A stretch of DNA of 15,185 nucleotides, taken from the NCBI GenBank assembly GCA_022791355.1, contig JAAVYX010000067.1, positions 1-15,185 of the forward strand, written 5' to 3'. Source of the DNA: Clostridiales bacterium (lineage in GTDB: Bacteria; Bacillota; Clostridia; Oscillospirales; Acutalibacteraceae). This document shows, piece after piece, positions 7,174 through 14,318 of the stretch. Below the pieces are notes generated by a model. The model was not told the origin of the DNA. It saw nothing but the letters and a program-made list of their open reading frames with translations, and did not search any database. A program made the position numbers and the translations under genes. How positions within the stretch are numbered: the first letter of the stretch is position 1; each line of letters starts with the position of its first letter.

Positions 7174-8448
7174 TTACAGCCTCAAAAACCCCTTATCCAG
7201 CATGGACTGGGCCGCCAGCAAAACTCCCATAGCTCCGCTGTGAAAGTTCAGCCCCCCCTGCATCCAGGCGGCGTAGGGCGGCCGCAGAGGCGCGTCGGCC
7301 GAAAGCTCGATGGAGGCCCCCAAGGTAAAGGCCCCGGCCGCCATAATGACCGGACTGTCGTAGCCTGGCATATCCCAGGGCTCTGGGGTGACGAATGCGT
7401 CCACCGGGGCCCCCTTCTGCATCCCCTGACAGAAGGCCACCAAAGCCTCGGAATTGCCCAGCTCCACCGTTTGGATGATATCGGCTCGGGGCGCGTCAAA
7501 GGCAGGGTTACTGCCGAAGCCTAGCCGCTTGAAGAGGGCGGCGGCGTAAACGGCCGTCTTGACCGCCTCGCCGGTGACATGGGGGGCGTTGAACAGCCCC
7601 ATATACAGCTCCCGGTTGTGCCCCAGCGTGGCCCCTACCTCCCGGCCCACGCCAGGGGCGGTCAGACGGAAGGCGCACTTCTCCACTAATTCCGCCTTCC
7701 CCGCCACGTATCCGCCGGTAGGGGCGATGCCGCCCCCGGGATTTTTGATGAGGGAGCCCACGATCAGGTCGGCCCCCAGCTCGGTGGGCTCGGCCGTCTG
7801 CACAAATTCGCCGTAGCAGTTGTCTACCGCCGTCCAGCAGGCTGGCGAAACCTCCCGGACCAGCGCGCACAGCTCCCCAATTTCTTCCGCCCGCAGGCTG
7901 GGCCGAAGACTGTAGCCCCGGGAACGCTGGATGTAGGCCAGCCGATAGGCGTTTTGGGCCAGCTTCTCTCGGATGGCCGCCTTGTCCGGCCGTCCCTGCC
8001 CGTCCAGGGGAACCTCGTCGTATTCCACCCCGAAATCCTTTAAAGAACCGTCCACATGCCCTTCGATACCCAGTACCCCGATGAGGGTGTCGTAGGGCCG
8101 GCCGGTGAGACAGAGCATTTTATCCCCCGGCCGCAGCAGACCGAACAGGGCCACGGTCAGGGCGTGGGTGCCGGATACGAAGTTGTGCCGGATGAGCGCG
8201 TCCTGTGCCCCCATACAGTCGGCAAACACCCGCTCCAGAGTTTCCCGCCCTCGGTCGCCGTAGCCGTAGCCGGTGGAAAGGCCCAAATGGGACTCGCTGA
8301 CTCCGTTTTTGATAAAGGCCGCCAGGACCTTTTGCTGGTTGTATTCGGTGATTTCCTCGATACGGCTGAAAACCGGCCGTATCGTCTCCCTGACCTCCCG
8401 ATCTGCCTCGCGCAGGGCGGGCGCTATGTCAAAAAAATGCTGTGTCAT
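7174..8448 (-). CDS. PLP-dependent methionine gamma-lyase family protein (aluminium-resistance/YnbB-type)
   Basis: A 424-residue fold-type I pyridoxal-phosphate enzyme. Clear landmarks are GLSTGYGYGDRGR (56-68), IRHNFVSGTHALTVALF (86-102), VDNCYGEF with cofactor-binding D209 (208-215), and probable Schiff-base lysine K235 in GSLIKNPGGGIAPTGGY. The C-terminal half keeps FTLGASIELSADAPLRPPY. These features fit the family annotated as 'methionine gamma-lyase family' or, from an old study, 'aluminium resistance protein' (YnbB in Bacillus). The true substrate is not settled, and the names should not be read as proven methionine degradation. The ATG at 8448 follows AGGATG about 8 nt upstream. It is the last minus-strand gene in the series; a small membrane-protein gene lies 78 bp upstream and may be cotranscribed. 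Confidence 0.9.
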   Translation of the reverse strand: MTQHFFDIAPALREADREVRETIRPVFSRIEEITEYNQQKVLAAFIKNGVSESHLGLSTGYGYGDRGRETLERVFADCMGAQDALIRHNFVSGTHALTVALFGLLRPGDKMLCLTGRPYDTLIGVLGIEGHVDGSLKDFGVEYDEVPLDGQGRPDKAAIREKLAQNAYRLAYIQRSRGYSLRPSLRAEEIGELCALVREVSPACWTAVDNCYGEFVQTAEPTELGADLIVGSLIKNPGGGIAPTGGYVAGKAELVEKCAFRLTAPGVGREVGATLGHNRELYMGLFNAPHVTGEAVKTAVYAAALFKRLGFGSNPAFDAPRADIIQTVELGNSEALVAFCQGMQKGAPVDAFVTPEPWDMPGYDSPVIMAAGAFTLGASIELSADAPLRPPYAAWMQGGLNFHSGAMGVLLAAQSMLDKGFLRL

Positions 8449-8526
8449 CTATGTATCATCCTAATCCTTATTGTATCTTCCCGTTCGTTTTTGTCTACCC
8501 AGCGTATATAGCTTATTTTGCATTGA

Positions 8527-8775
8527 TTATGGATTCTCCCTTGTCAATGGGCTCTTCCTTTTCGCAACAAGAAAGAGAATGTCGGCAAGCGCTGATCCAA
8601 TAACAAAAGATGTGATGCTTTTCAAACAAATCATACGGCGTATGCTCTCTATAAAATAAGTCGTTGCATCAGCCGCCAATTTGATCCTCACCCCTGGGAC
8701 TAAATAACTCAACCCTATATAAAAAACGATAAAAGCCACTAAAAATATTGCAACATATATAATAAATCTTTTCAC
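8527..8775 (-). CDS. Small two-helix membrane protein, unknown function
   Basis: An 82-residue protein with a hydrophobic segment at about residues 4-25, a polar linker with RIKLAADATTYFIESIRRM, and a second hydrophobic segment at about 53-71, ending in a basic tail (KRKSPLTREN). Both ends carry positive charge, so a hairpin with both termini in the cytoplasm is likely. The start is GTG, supported by a strong GGGAGAGG site 6 nt upstream, which makes this a real gene despite its size. The base composition is more AT-rich than that of its neighbours. I do not recognise a family. Upstream lies the 17-bp sequence shared with the murD promoter region. The lyase-family gene follows after 78 bp. Confidence 0.72.
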   Translation of the reverse strand: MKRFIIYVAIFLVAFIVFYIGLSYLVPGVRIKLAADATTYFIESIRRMICLKSITSFVIGSALADILFLVAKRKSPLTRENP

Positions 8776-8806
8776 GGAAAGCCTCTCCCAGCATTTTGAT
8801 TGGGAC

Positions 8807-8823
8807 TATACGCTTTACGTAAA
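8807..8823 (-). promoter_or_regulatory. Second copy of the murD-promoter 17-mer, upstream of the small membrane protein
   Basis: TATACGCTTTACGTAAA here is identical to 13708-13724. On the minus strand it leads into TATAGT (complement of 8805-8810), a possible -10 for the small membrane-protein gene, placed as in the murD promoter. The -35 at the matching distance (TCGCAA) is poor and only half of the palindrome is kept. Confidence 0.4.
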
Positions 8824-8976
8824 TTTTTGCGACGCCCTCGATGGGCTGAGCGAAAATCTATTGGAAATAACCGGGTCCCGGTTTCATACGACTATACGTC
8901 TGCCGGTCTCCCCGATTCGCGGCTTCTCCTTGCCAAAAAAGAAATCGCGACCTTCCGGCCGGCCTCCGCTCGTTCA

Positions 8977-9762
8977 TCAGGGCCGATACCAGCCAGACAT
9001 ACCGGCGGGGGCAAAGCCCAGCTTTTCATAAAAACCGGCGGTTTCCCTCTGGGCCAGGGTCCAGACCGTTTTTGCCTCCTGCCGCAGCCGCCCGCATAGC
9101 AGATGAAGCGCAGCGGCGCCCAGACCTTTCCCCTGCTCCGCCGGCCGGACGGATAAACCGCTTACGTAAGCCGCCTCCCCCGTTTCCATCGCCACAGCGC
9201 AGGCGAGGGCTTGTTCCCCCCGCTCCAGCAACAGGCAGCGGCCGCCTGCATGCCGTATCCGGTGGGACAGATCGGCGTGGAAGGCAGCGGGGGCAGGCAG
9301 CTGGATCGCGTCCGACCGGCAGAGGGCCAGCGTCTCGTAAATCCTGCCGGGAGAGGGGTTCCAGCATACCCGCAGGCCGGGCGGCAGGTCAGGGCCAGAC
9401 GGCAGAGGCCCGCCCTCTGCCCGTCCTTGCAGGCGAAGGGATAGGCCCGGCTTGTGGGCCGTCCATCCCAGAGCCTGTCCGGCCCGGGCTGTGCAGAAAA
9501 CCTCGGCCGCCCCTAGGGCGGACAGAAAGGCGGCCAGCTCGGTCCAGTCGGCCGACGGCAACCCGGTCAAGGTATAGCAGCCGTCCAGGGCGCAAAGCAG
9601 GGCGGCAGGCGCATCGGCCGTCGCGGCGGAAACCTGCTCCCAAAAAAGGGCGAAGGGATAGCCCCTGTAAGCGTCAAAGGTACAGAGCAGCCGAACCCCA
9701 GCCGGATCGTCTAGGCAGACTTCCCGGGCGGAAGGACTGATGGTATCAATCAGCCGGATCAC
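8977..9762 (-). CDS. GNAT-family N-acetyltransferase
   Basis: A 261-residue protein with the acetyl-CoA-binding GNAT core at its C-terminal end: the beta4 strand and motif A read YVSGLSVRPAEQGKGLG (199-215), with the Q210-GKGLG phosphate loop, and FYEKLGF (244-250) closes motif B. The first ~120 residues lack motif A and look like the divergent N-terminal lobe found in longer clostridial GNAT proteins. The substrate cannot be told from sequence. The start codon is GTG at 9762 and shares four bases (GTGA) with the stop of the upstream M42 peptidase, so translation is probably coupled. This suggests work on the same peptides or amino acids, or simple operon sharing. Confidence 0.88.
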   Translation of the reverse strand: MIRLIDTISPSAREVCLDDPAGVRLLCTFDAYRGYPFALFWEQVSAATADAPAALLCALDGCYTLTGLPSADWTELAAFLSALGAAEVFCTARAGQALGWTAHKPGLSLRLQGRAEGGPLPSGPDLPPGLRVCWNPSPGRIYETLALCRSDAIQLPAPAAFHADLSHRIRHAGGRCLLLERGEQALACAVAMETGEAAYVSGLSVRPAEQGKGLGAAALHLLCGRLRQEAKTVWTLAQRETAGFYEKLGFAPAGMSGWYRP

Positions 9763-10799
9763 CGCTCAGCGGCCTCCCAGGCCCCCGACGCGATACGCAA
9801 AGCGGCCTCCTTGGCCAGGGCGGCGACGGCTTGGATATCGGACAGAGCGGCCACACAGTAGGGCGAGTGGAGATAACGGCAAGGAACCGATACCGACAGG
9901 GTACGGATACCCTTGCCCGATTTATGAATGGCGCCGGCATTATTGCCGCCGGCCACCACAGTTTTGGACTGGCAGGCAATTCCTTTTTCATTTCCCAAGG
10001 CCAGCGCGGCCTTGTAGTAAGCGGGATCATAGAGGGTGGACCGGTCCATAAAGGAAAGGGCCGCCCCGCCCCCCACCTTACAGACCCGGCTTTCCTCCGG
10101 CACGCCGCAGAGGTCGGCGGCCGTAGTAGCCTCCAGCACAATGGCGGCGGCGGGGGCCGCGCCAAAGGCTGCGGTTTTCGCCCCCCGCAGGCCTACCTCC
10201 TCCTGTACTGTAAAGGTATAGATCATGTCGTACTCCGGCTCTTCCTCCATCATTTCCAGCAGAACGGCGCAGCCGGCCCGATCGTCTATGGCCCGGGCGC
10301 GGATCAGACCGTCGCCAAAGGGCTCATACCCGCTGTCGAATACGGCCGTATCCCCCGGGCGGACATATTTTTCGGCCTCGGCCCGGTCGGCCGCGCCGAT
10401 ATCGATGAGAAAATCCTCCATTTCGGGCATCTTGGCGCGTTCGGCCGCAGCCATCATATGAACCGGCTTGGAGGCCAGCACCCCCTTTATCCCATTTTCC
10501 AGTACGACCCGCCGGGCGATGACCACCGCAGGATCGATACCGCCCACCGGGGCGAACCGAAGATACCCCTCCTCGGTCACGCCGGTGATGATAAACCCGA
10601 CCTCGTCCATATGAGCGTCCAGCATAAGGGGTACGGCCGGCCGCTTTTTCCCCTTGCGGTAAACAAGAAGATTGCCCAATCGGTCGGTTTGGCAGTCGCC
10701 GTATTTCCCGGCTCGCAGGCGGATATATTCTCGTACCTTCTCCTCATGCCCCGATACGCCGGGCAGCTGGCAGAGGTCTTGCAGCGTTTCCGTTAACAT
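9759..10799 (-). CDS. M42-family metallo-aminopeptidase (second of two)
   Basis: A 346-residue cytoplasmic aminopeptidase of the M42 (TET-type, co-catalytic metal) family. Expected ligands and catalytic residues are visible: H63 in DAHMDEVGF, D172 in AIDDRAGC, E200/E201 in VQEEVGLRG and H311 near YLHSPY. Where many M42 enzymes have Asp as a metal ligand, this one has E223 (VLEATTAAD), a variant I believe common in clostridial members. The start is set at ATG 10799, preceded by AAAGGAGG with 9 nt spacing; the longer frame up to 10874 lies inside the upstream gene and is not used. The start overlaps the upstream M42 gene by 7 nt (ATGTTAA), and the stop overlaps the GNAT start by 4 nt. M42 enzymes form tetrahedral dodecamers that trim peptides; some homologues act as cellulases. 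Confidence 0.92.
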   Translation of the reverse strand: MLTETLQDLCQLPGVSGHEEKVREYIRLRAGKYGDCQTDRLGNLLVYRKGKKRPAVPLMLDAHMDEVGFIITGVTEEGYLRFAPVGGIDPAVVIARRVVLENGIKGVLASKPVHMMAAAERAKMPEMEDFLIDIGAADRAEAEKYVRPGDTAVFDSGYEPFGDGLIRARAIDDRAGCAVLLEMMEEEPEYDMIYTFTVQEEVGLRGAKTAAFGAAPAAAIVLEATTAADLCGVPEESRVCKVGGGAALSFMDRSTLYDPAYYKAALALGNEKGIACQSKTVVAGGNNAGAIHKSGKGIRTLSVSVPCRYLHSPYCVAALSDIQAVAALAKEAALRIASGAWEAAER

Positions 10800-11824
10800 T
10801 TGACCGAGCCTCCTTTCAAGCCGCCGGATAAGGCGTAGGCGGTCAGCAGCCGGGCTGCGCTGTCCACGTCGCACAGGCGGATGACCTCGGCGGTGGTGTG
10901 CATACTACGCAGGGGGATGGACAGCAATCCGCAGGGAATCCCCGCGCCGGTCAGGGCGATAACGTCGGCGTTGGTGGAGGTGGCCCCGCCCATAACCTCA
11001 GGTTGATTGGGAATGTCCTGTTCTTTGGCCAGGGCGGTCAGACGCTGGGTAACAGCCCTGGAAAGGGTGGGCGAAATCCCGATCATGCCGCCTCCGCCCA
11101 GCTTGCCGGTCTTATGGGCGGGCAGGCCGGGCGAATCCCCAAAGCTGACGTCCACAGCCACGGCCTCGTCGGGCTGTAAAGCGAAAGCGGCCGTCTCGGC
11201 GCCCCGGCAGCCCAGCTCCTCCTGGTCGCTGAAGAGAAAGGTCACGCCGCAGGGCAGCTTCTTTTGCGCGGATAAGAGCCGGGCGGTTTCCAGCAAGGCG
11301 GCTACGCCGGCGCGGTTGTCCAGGGACTTGCCGGTAAAGGCGTCGCCCAGAAGCATGGCCGGCTCCTGCCGGAAGGTGATCCGGTCGCCGGGAGAGATCA
11401 GAGCCCCCGCCTCAGCGGCGGACAGCCCGGTATCGATCAGCCGCGCCGAAATATCAGACACCTCGCTCTCCCCGTCCTTTTGCAGGTGGGGCGGGGTGCT
11501 GGCAAACAGACCGGGTACCGGTTTCTTGCCCCATATGGTCACCGGCTGGGCGGCCAGAGTCCGAAAGTCAATCCCTCCCGCCTTGGCGGCGCGGACAAAG
11601 CCCCCCTCCTCCACAGCAGTGACCAGCATACCGATTTCATCAATATGCGCGTCGAATAGAATAGTATAATCGCTTTCACCCTTTATACGGCCGATCAAGC
11701 TGCCGTTCTCCCTCGTCACCGCCGCGAAACGGGACAGTTCCCGCTGGGCCGTATCCAGTGCGCCGGTAAGGCCGCTTATGCCGGCTGTGGGCGACAGCTC
11801 CATCAGCCAATCCTTGATTTTCAT
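10793..11824 (-). CDS. M42-family metallo-aminopeptidase (first of two)
   Basis: A 343-residue M42 peptidase and paralogue of the next gene. Its metal-site residues are H60 and D62 in FDAHIDEIGM, D169 in GKSLDNRAG, E202/E203 in SDQEELGCRG, D225 in VAVDVSFGD and H309 in RSMHTTAE, the complete classical M42 set. The ATG at 11824 follows AAAGGAG with about 9 nt spacing; an upstream in-frame start at 11875 would add a lysine-rich leader overlapping the Shine-Dalgarno and is rejected. The gene heads a coupled trio (M42, M42, GNAT). The upstream AT-rich gap must contain its promoter, but I cannot pick a convincing one. Joint expression of two distinct M42 subunits raises the possibility of a mixed oligomer. 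Confidence 0.92.
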   Translation of the reverse strand: MKIKDWLMELSPTAGISGLTGALDTAQRELSRFAAVTRENGSLIGRIKGESDYTILFDAHIDEIGMLVTAVEEGGFVRAAKAGGIDFRTLAAQPVTIWGKKPVPGLFASTPPHLQKDGESEVSDISARLIDTGLSAAEAGALISPGDRITFRQEPAMLLGDAFTGKSLDNRAGVAALLETARLLSAQKKLPCGVTFLFSDQEELGCRGAETAAFALQPDEAVAVDVSFGDSPGLPAHKTGKLGGGGMIGISPTLSRAVTQRLTALAKEQDIPNQPEVMGGATSTNADVIALTGAGIPCGLLSIPLRSMHTTAEVIRLCDVDSAARLLTAYALSGGLKGGSVKC

Positions 11825-12100
11825 TCTTTCGTCTCCTTTAAACAGAGCAGATTTTGAATTTTTTTTACGAAACAATATTTGGGGTTAGCAGTATCGTTTG
11901 TTCACTTGTTGCGATTATTTTTTGCTGAGCAAAAGATTTCGCGCGAGATTTGCTTTTATAAATATTCCAAGATCTAATTGCGGGACGTCAGACGCTACTA
12001 GATCAAGTTTTGGAGTATACATGTAAGCATACCTAACGAGCAACCTCATCCCCAACCCAAAACAAAAAAATCAGACAGGAAACTACACGCCATGTAGAAT
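11825..12100. other. AT-rich intergenic stretch without a gene
   Basis: No open frame with a credible start is seen on either strand. The stretch should hold the promoter of the minus-strand M42 trio. A near-palindrome centred on CGCGCG (ATTTCGCGCGAGAT, 11936-11949), flanked by AAAAG and CTTTT, is the only ordered element I notice. It could be an operator, but this is a guess. Confidence 0.5.
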
Positions 12101-12177
12101 AAAAAAACAAAAGCTCCGGTCACAACAATCCGTCCGCTCGAAAGGCCGCGGGTCAGCGGCTTTCGAGCGGACGGAGC
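12101..12177 (-). terminator. Large hairpin, probable murD terminator
   Basis: CCGTCCGCTCGAAAGGCCGC (12130-12149) pairs with GCGGCTTTCGAGCGGACGG (12156-12174) apart from one bulged G, giving a 19-bp stem with a 6-nt loop. On the minus strand an alternative outer pairing CGGAGC/GCTCCG (12172-12177 with 12113-12118) leads straight into TTTTGTTTTTTT (complement of 12101-12112). It lies about 90 nt past the murD stop, so it should separate murD from the M42 trio. Confidence 0.72.
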
Positions 12178-12194
12178 CAAGCGTCTTGTCCAAA

Positions 12195-12240
12195 GTAGGC
12201 CGCAGCGGCGCCGGCTAGGAGCCTCCAGCCGCCGCGCTAC
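12195..12240. repeat. Degenerate GC-rich inverted repeat
   Basis: GTAGGCCGCAGCGGC (12195-12209) and GCCGCCGCGCTAC (12228-12240) form an imperfect stem closed by GTAG/CTAC. The right arm with its CTACGGG tail resembles the arm of the repeat between dapA and dapB, so the two may be diverged copies of one family. Confidence 0.4.
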
Positions 12241-12263
12241 GGGTACCTGATTGGCATAACGGT

Positions 12264-13646
12264 CTACAGCGCGTTGACCAATTCCTTAAACCGGTTGCCG
12301 CGCACCGCGAAATTGGGATATGCGTCGAAACTGGCGCAAGCGGGGCTTAAGGTAACGATGTCCCCTTCCGCCGCGCGGTCGCGGGCGATTTGCACCGCCT
12401 CGTCCAAGTTCTCAGCCCGGACGATTTCCGGACTTCCCTGGCTGTAGCCGCTATCGTCCTTTATGGCGGCCTCGATGGCGTCGGCCGTAGGGCCGGTTAA
12501 GATTAAGAGCTTAACCTTTTCGGTGACGTATGGGGCCATAGGCTGGAAGGGTATATGCTTATCATACCCGCCGGCCAGCAGAATAACCCGCTGATGAAAA
12601 GCGTTGAGGCCTGCGATGGTTCGGGTAGGACTGGTAGCGATGGAATCGTTATAGTATTTGACCCCGTCCAGCTCCCGCACAAACTCAATACGATGCTCCA
12701 CTCCCAAAAATTCTCGGGCTACCTTACGGATAGCCTCTAGGTCCACATACTTCCAAACGGCTGCGATTGCCGCTAAATAGTTAGCCACGTTATGCATTCC
12801 CAGAATGGCGATTTCATCTTTATGCAGCACCGGTGTGATCTCGCCCTTATAGGCAACGCAGAGCTCGCCGTCCTCCCTGAGATAAGCGCCGTCCTCCACC
12901 GGCCGTTTCATAGAAAAACGCATAAGCTGGCCCCGCACGTCGTCCTCGAAGCCGCGGGTAATGTCGTTATCCAGATTCAGGACGGTGCGGGAAAAGGCGT
13001 TTTGATGTATCAGGATGTTCCGCTTGGCGCTGACATATTCGTCCATGTCCTTATGCACATCCAGATGGTTGGGGGCCACATTGGTGACCACCGCCACATC
13101 GGGGCTTTTGCGCATGGAAATCAGCTGAAAGGAGGAAAGCTCCACCACCACAAAGTGATCCGGGGCCACAGTTTCAATTTCAGGCAGCAGGGGCTTACCG
13201 ATGTTGCCGCCTACATGGACGGTCTTGCCAGCGGCCTCCAACATTTTGGCGATCAAGGTAGTCGTAGTGGTCTTTCCATCCGACCCGGTAACCGCGAAAA
13301 TAGTGGCGGGACACAGATCGAAAAACACCTCCATCTCAGAGGTGACGGCAATGCCCTTGCGACGGGCCTCCGCCAGCTCAGGCAGGTCAAAACGCATACC
13401 GGGGGTGCGGAAAATAATATCCACATCCAGCTCCCTTAAGTAATCCGCGCCCAGGCGCAAACGGGCGCCCAGCTTTTCCAGCCGGTCGGCCATCTCGCCC
13501 AGCTGTGCCCGTTCCCTGCGGTCGCAGGCGTAGACAAGAGCGCCCTCCTTCATACAGCTTTCAATTAATGGAGCGTTGCTGACGCCGATGCCGCACATAG
13601 CGATTTTTTTACCGGCCAACGCCTTGAAAAATTGTTTGCAGTCCAT
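12264..13646 (-). CDS. murD: UDP-N-acetylmuramoyl-L-alanine--D-glutamate ligase
   Basis: MurD adds D-glutamate to UDP-MurNAc-L-Ala using ATP, a cytoplasmic step of peptidoglycan precursor synthesis. The 460-residue length is normal. The N-terminal UDP-binding domain has CGIGVSNAP (18-26). The central ATPase domain carries the P-loop GSDGKTT (121-127, K125), GGNIGKPLL (146-154), VVELSSFQL (167-175), NVAPNHLDVH (189-198) and K208 in SAKRN, the position carbamylated in this family. The C-terminal domain shows VEHRIEFV, YYNDSIATSP and DAYPNFAVRGNRF. The ATG at 13646 follows GGAGGG by about 7 nt. Unlike the classical arrangement, no other mur/fts gene is adjacent, so it appears to be a solitary unit with its own promoter and terminator. 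Confidence 0.96.
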   Translation of the reverse strand: MDCKQFFKALAGKKIAMCGIGVSNAPLIESCMKEGALVYACDRRERAQLGEMADRLEKLGARLRLGADYLRELDVDIIFRTPGMRFDLPELAEARRKGIAVTSEMEVFFDLCPATIFAVTGSDGKTTTTTLIAKMLEAAGKTVHVGGNIGKPLLPEIETVAPDHFVVVELSSFQLISMRKSPDVAVVTNVAPNHLDVHKDMDEYVSAKRNILIHQNAFSRTVLNLDNDITRGFEDDVRGQLMRFSMKRPVEDGAYLREDGELCVAYKGEITPVLHKDEIAILGMHNVANYLAAIAAVWKYVDLEAIRKVAREFLGVEHRIEFVRELDGVKYYNDSIATSPTRTIAGLNAFHQRVILLAGGYDKHIPFQPMAPYVTEKVKLLILTGPTADAIEAAIKDDSGYSQGSPEIVRAENLDEAVQIARDRAAEGDIVTLSPACASFDAYPNFAVRGNRFKELVNAL

Positions 13647-13705
13647 TCCGTTCCCTCCAAAAACAGGTTATCCGCCGGTTTGCCGGAGTAAAGATACAAT
13701 AGTTG

Positions 13706-13733
13706 TTTATACGCTTTACGTAAAGCGGGCCAA
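13706..13733 (-). promoter_or_regulatory. Likely murD promoter with a palindromic operator in the spacer
   Basis: On the minus strand TTGGCC (complement of 13728-13733) and TATAAA (complement of 13706-13711) are 16 bp apart. That spacer is exactly the perfect 16-bp palindrome CGCTTTACGTAAAGCG (13712-13727). A dimeric regulator bound there would block RNA polymerase. The -35 is only a half match. The 17-mer TATACGCTTTACGTAAA (13708-13724) recurs at 8807-8823. Nothing else is recognised between here and 13936 apart from short palindromes such as TACAGCTGTA (13897-13906). Confidence 0.5.
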
Positions 13734-13936
13734 TCAATTTATATGCTCCGCAAAGATAAAGGTCTCGACCTGAGAAACGCCGAATAAACAATGGATTCAC
13801 CCAGATACGCCGAAGGAGATTCTATAGTAATATTATACTACTTTTCCCATAAATATCAATCGAAATAAAGAGGTTAAGGTTTTTCTCCCGCGCATGTACA
13901 GCTGTAGCTTTTGTACCTGGATCTAACCTGCATAAA

Positions 13937-13959
13937 ATATTATTGATTCTCAATAATAT
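13937..13959. promoter_or_regulatory. Perfect palindrome, probable operator
   Basis: ATATTATTGA (13937-13946) and TCAATAATAT (13950-13959) are perfect inverted repeats around TTC, ending 4 bp before the -35 of a strong plus-strand promoter. The AT-rich dyad with a TTGA..TCAA core loosely resembles metal-responsive Fur-family boxes, but I cannot assign a regulator. Confidence 0.55.
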
Positions 13960-13963
13960 AATA

Positions 13964-13992
13964 TTGACTAGCATTTGTTTCGCTTATATAAT
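13964..13992 (+). promoter_or_regulatory. Strong sigma-A promoter before the lipoprotein-like genes
   Basis: TTGACT (13964-13969) and a perfect TATAAT (13987-13992) are separated by 17 bp. Transcription would start near 13998-14000, practically on the first ATG of the following broken gene, leaving no room for a Shine-Dalgarno before it. Confidence 0.8.
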
Positions 13993-13996
13993 TAAA

Positions 13997-14266
13997 ATGA
14001 AGGGATGTGATAAAAAGGTTTTCAGCCTGATACTGGGAATAAGTTGTCTGTCTTTGTGCGGCTTCCTGTTTCTGCCAATTCCGGCCGCCGGGTCTCTGGA
14101 TAAACGATTATAGAAGCGCCTGTATAAGCGAACCGGCCTATCGCTGGATTATTTCGACGATACCCACGGCGGGTTTCATGGAGATGGTAGACTGATCGCC
14201 GATATAACCTTTCGCGAGGAGCTGCGAGAATCCTTTTATACTGATACGCTGTATTTTTGCCAATAG
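13997..14266 (+). pseudogene. Broken lipoprotein-like gene with in-frame TAG, related to its downstream neighbour
   Basis: One frame of 90 codons runs from ATG 13997 to TAG 14264-14266 and is interrupted by a single in-frame TAG at 14111-14113. Codons 1-38 encode a secretion-signal-like start: a charged MKGCDKK, then a hydrophobic run VFSLILGISCLSLCGFLFL. After the stop the frame continues as a soluble segment with LDYFDDTHGGFHGDGRL and ITFREELRESFY. That segment aligns by eye with LDYYCYSNSGIQGY and FSGEAGEKFRRL of the intact gene at 14319, but this copy ends where the neighbour continues for about 100 residues. The start is also suspect: the promoter would begin transcription at the ATG itself, while an SD-like AAGGGA with GTG at 14007 is out of frame by a 2-nt difference. 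A decayed paralogue is the best reading; function is unknown. Confidence 0.65.
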
Positions 14267-14284
14267 ACAATTAGCACAGATAAT
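14257..14284 (+). promoter_or_regulatory. Possible own promoter of the intact lipoprotein gene
   Basis: TTGCCA (14257-14262) and GATAAT (14279-14284) are 16 bp apart, overlapping the end of the pseudogene. The predicted start near 14291 leaves a short leader containing AGGAGG. It may replace or add to the promoter at 13964. Confidence 0.4.
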
Positions 14285-14318
14285 GCAAAAATAAACAAGA
14301 CTGTAGGAGGTTGTTTTG

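Noticed and set aside
7136..7188. Three spaced ACAGCC words near the lyase-family gene end
   Set aside because: Too short and irregular to be a repeat array; no CRISPR-like spacing.
8800..9099. Plus-strand frame upstream of and across the GNAT gene end
   Set aside because: No Shine-Dalgarno or recognisable protein; its right part is antisense to the GNAT gene.
9831..10796. Plus-strand open frame of 321 codons opposite the second M42 gene
   Set aside because: Shadow frame: the minus-strand M42 protein has all family motifs, a strong Shine-Dalgarno and coupled neighbours.
10800..10874. N-terminal extension of the second M42 peptidase
   Set aside because: It is entirely inside the upstream gene; the ATG at 10799 has an AAAGGAGG site and begins where M42 proteins begin.
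13790..13870. Small plus-strand frame starting MDSPRYAEGD
   Set aside because: No ribosome binding site, about 26 codons, and no recognisable features.
14111..14113. In-frame TAG read as pyrrolysine
   Set aside because: Nothing in the window suggests pyrrolysine use, the gene is also shortened at its C-terminus and has a defective start; gene decay explains it more simply.
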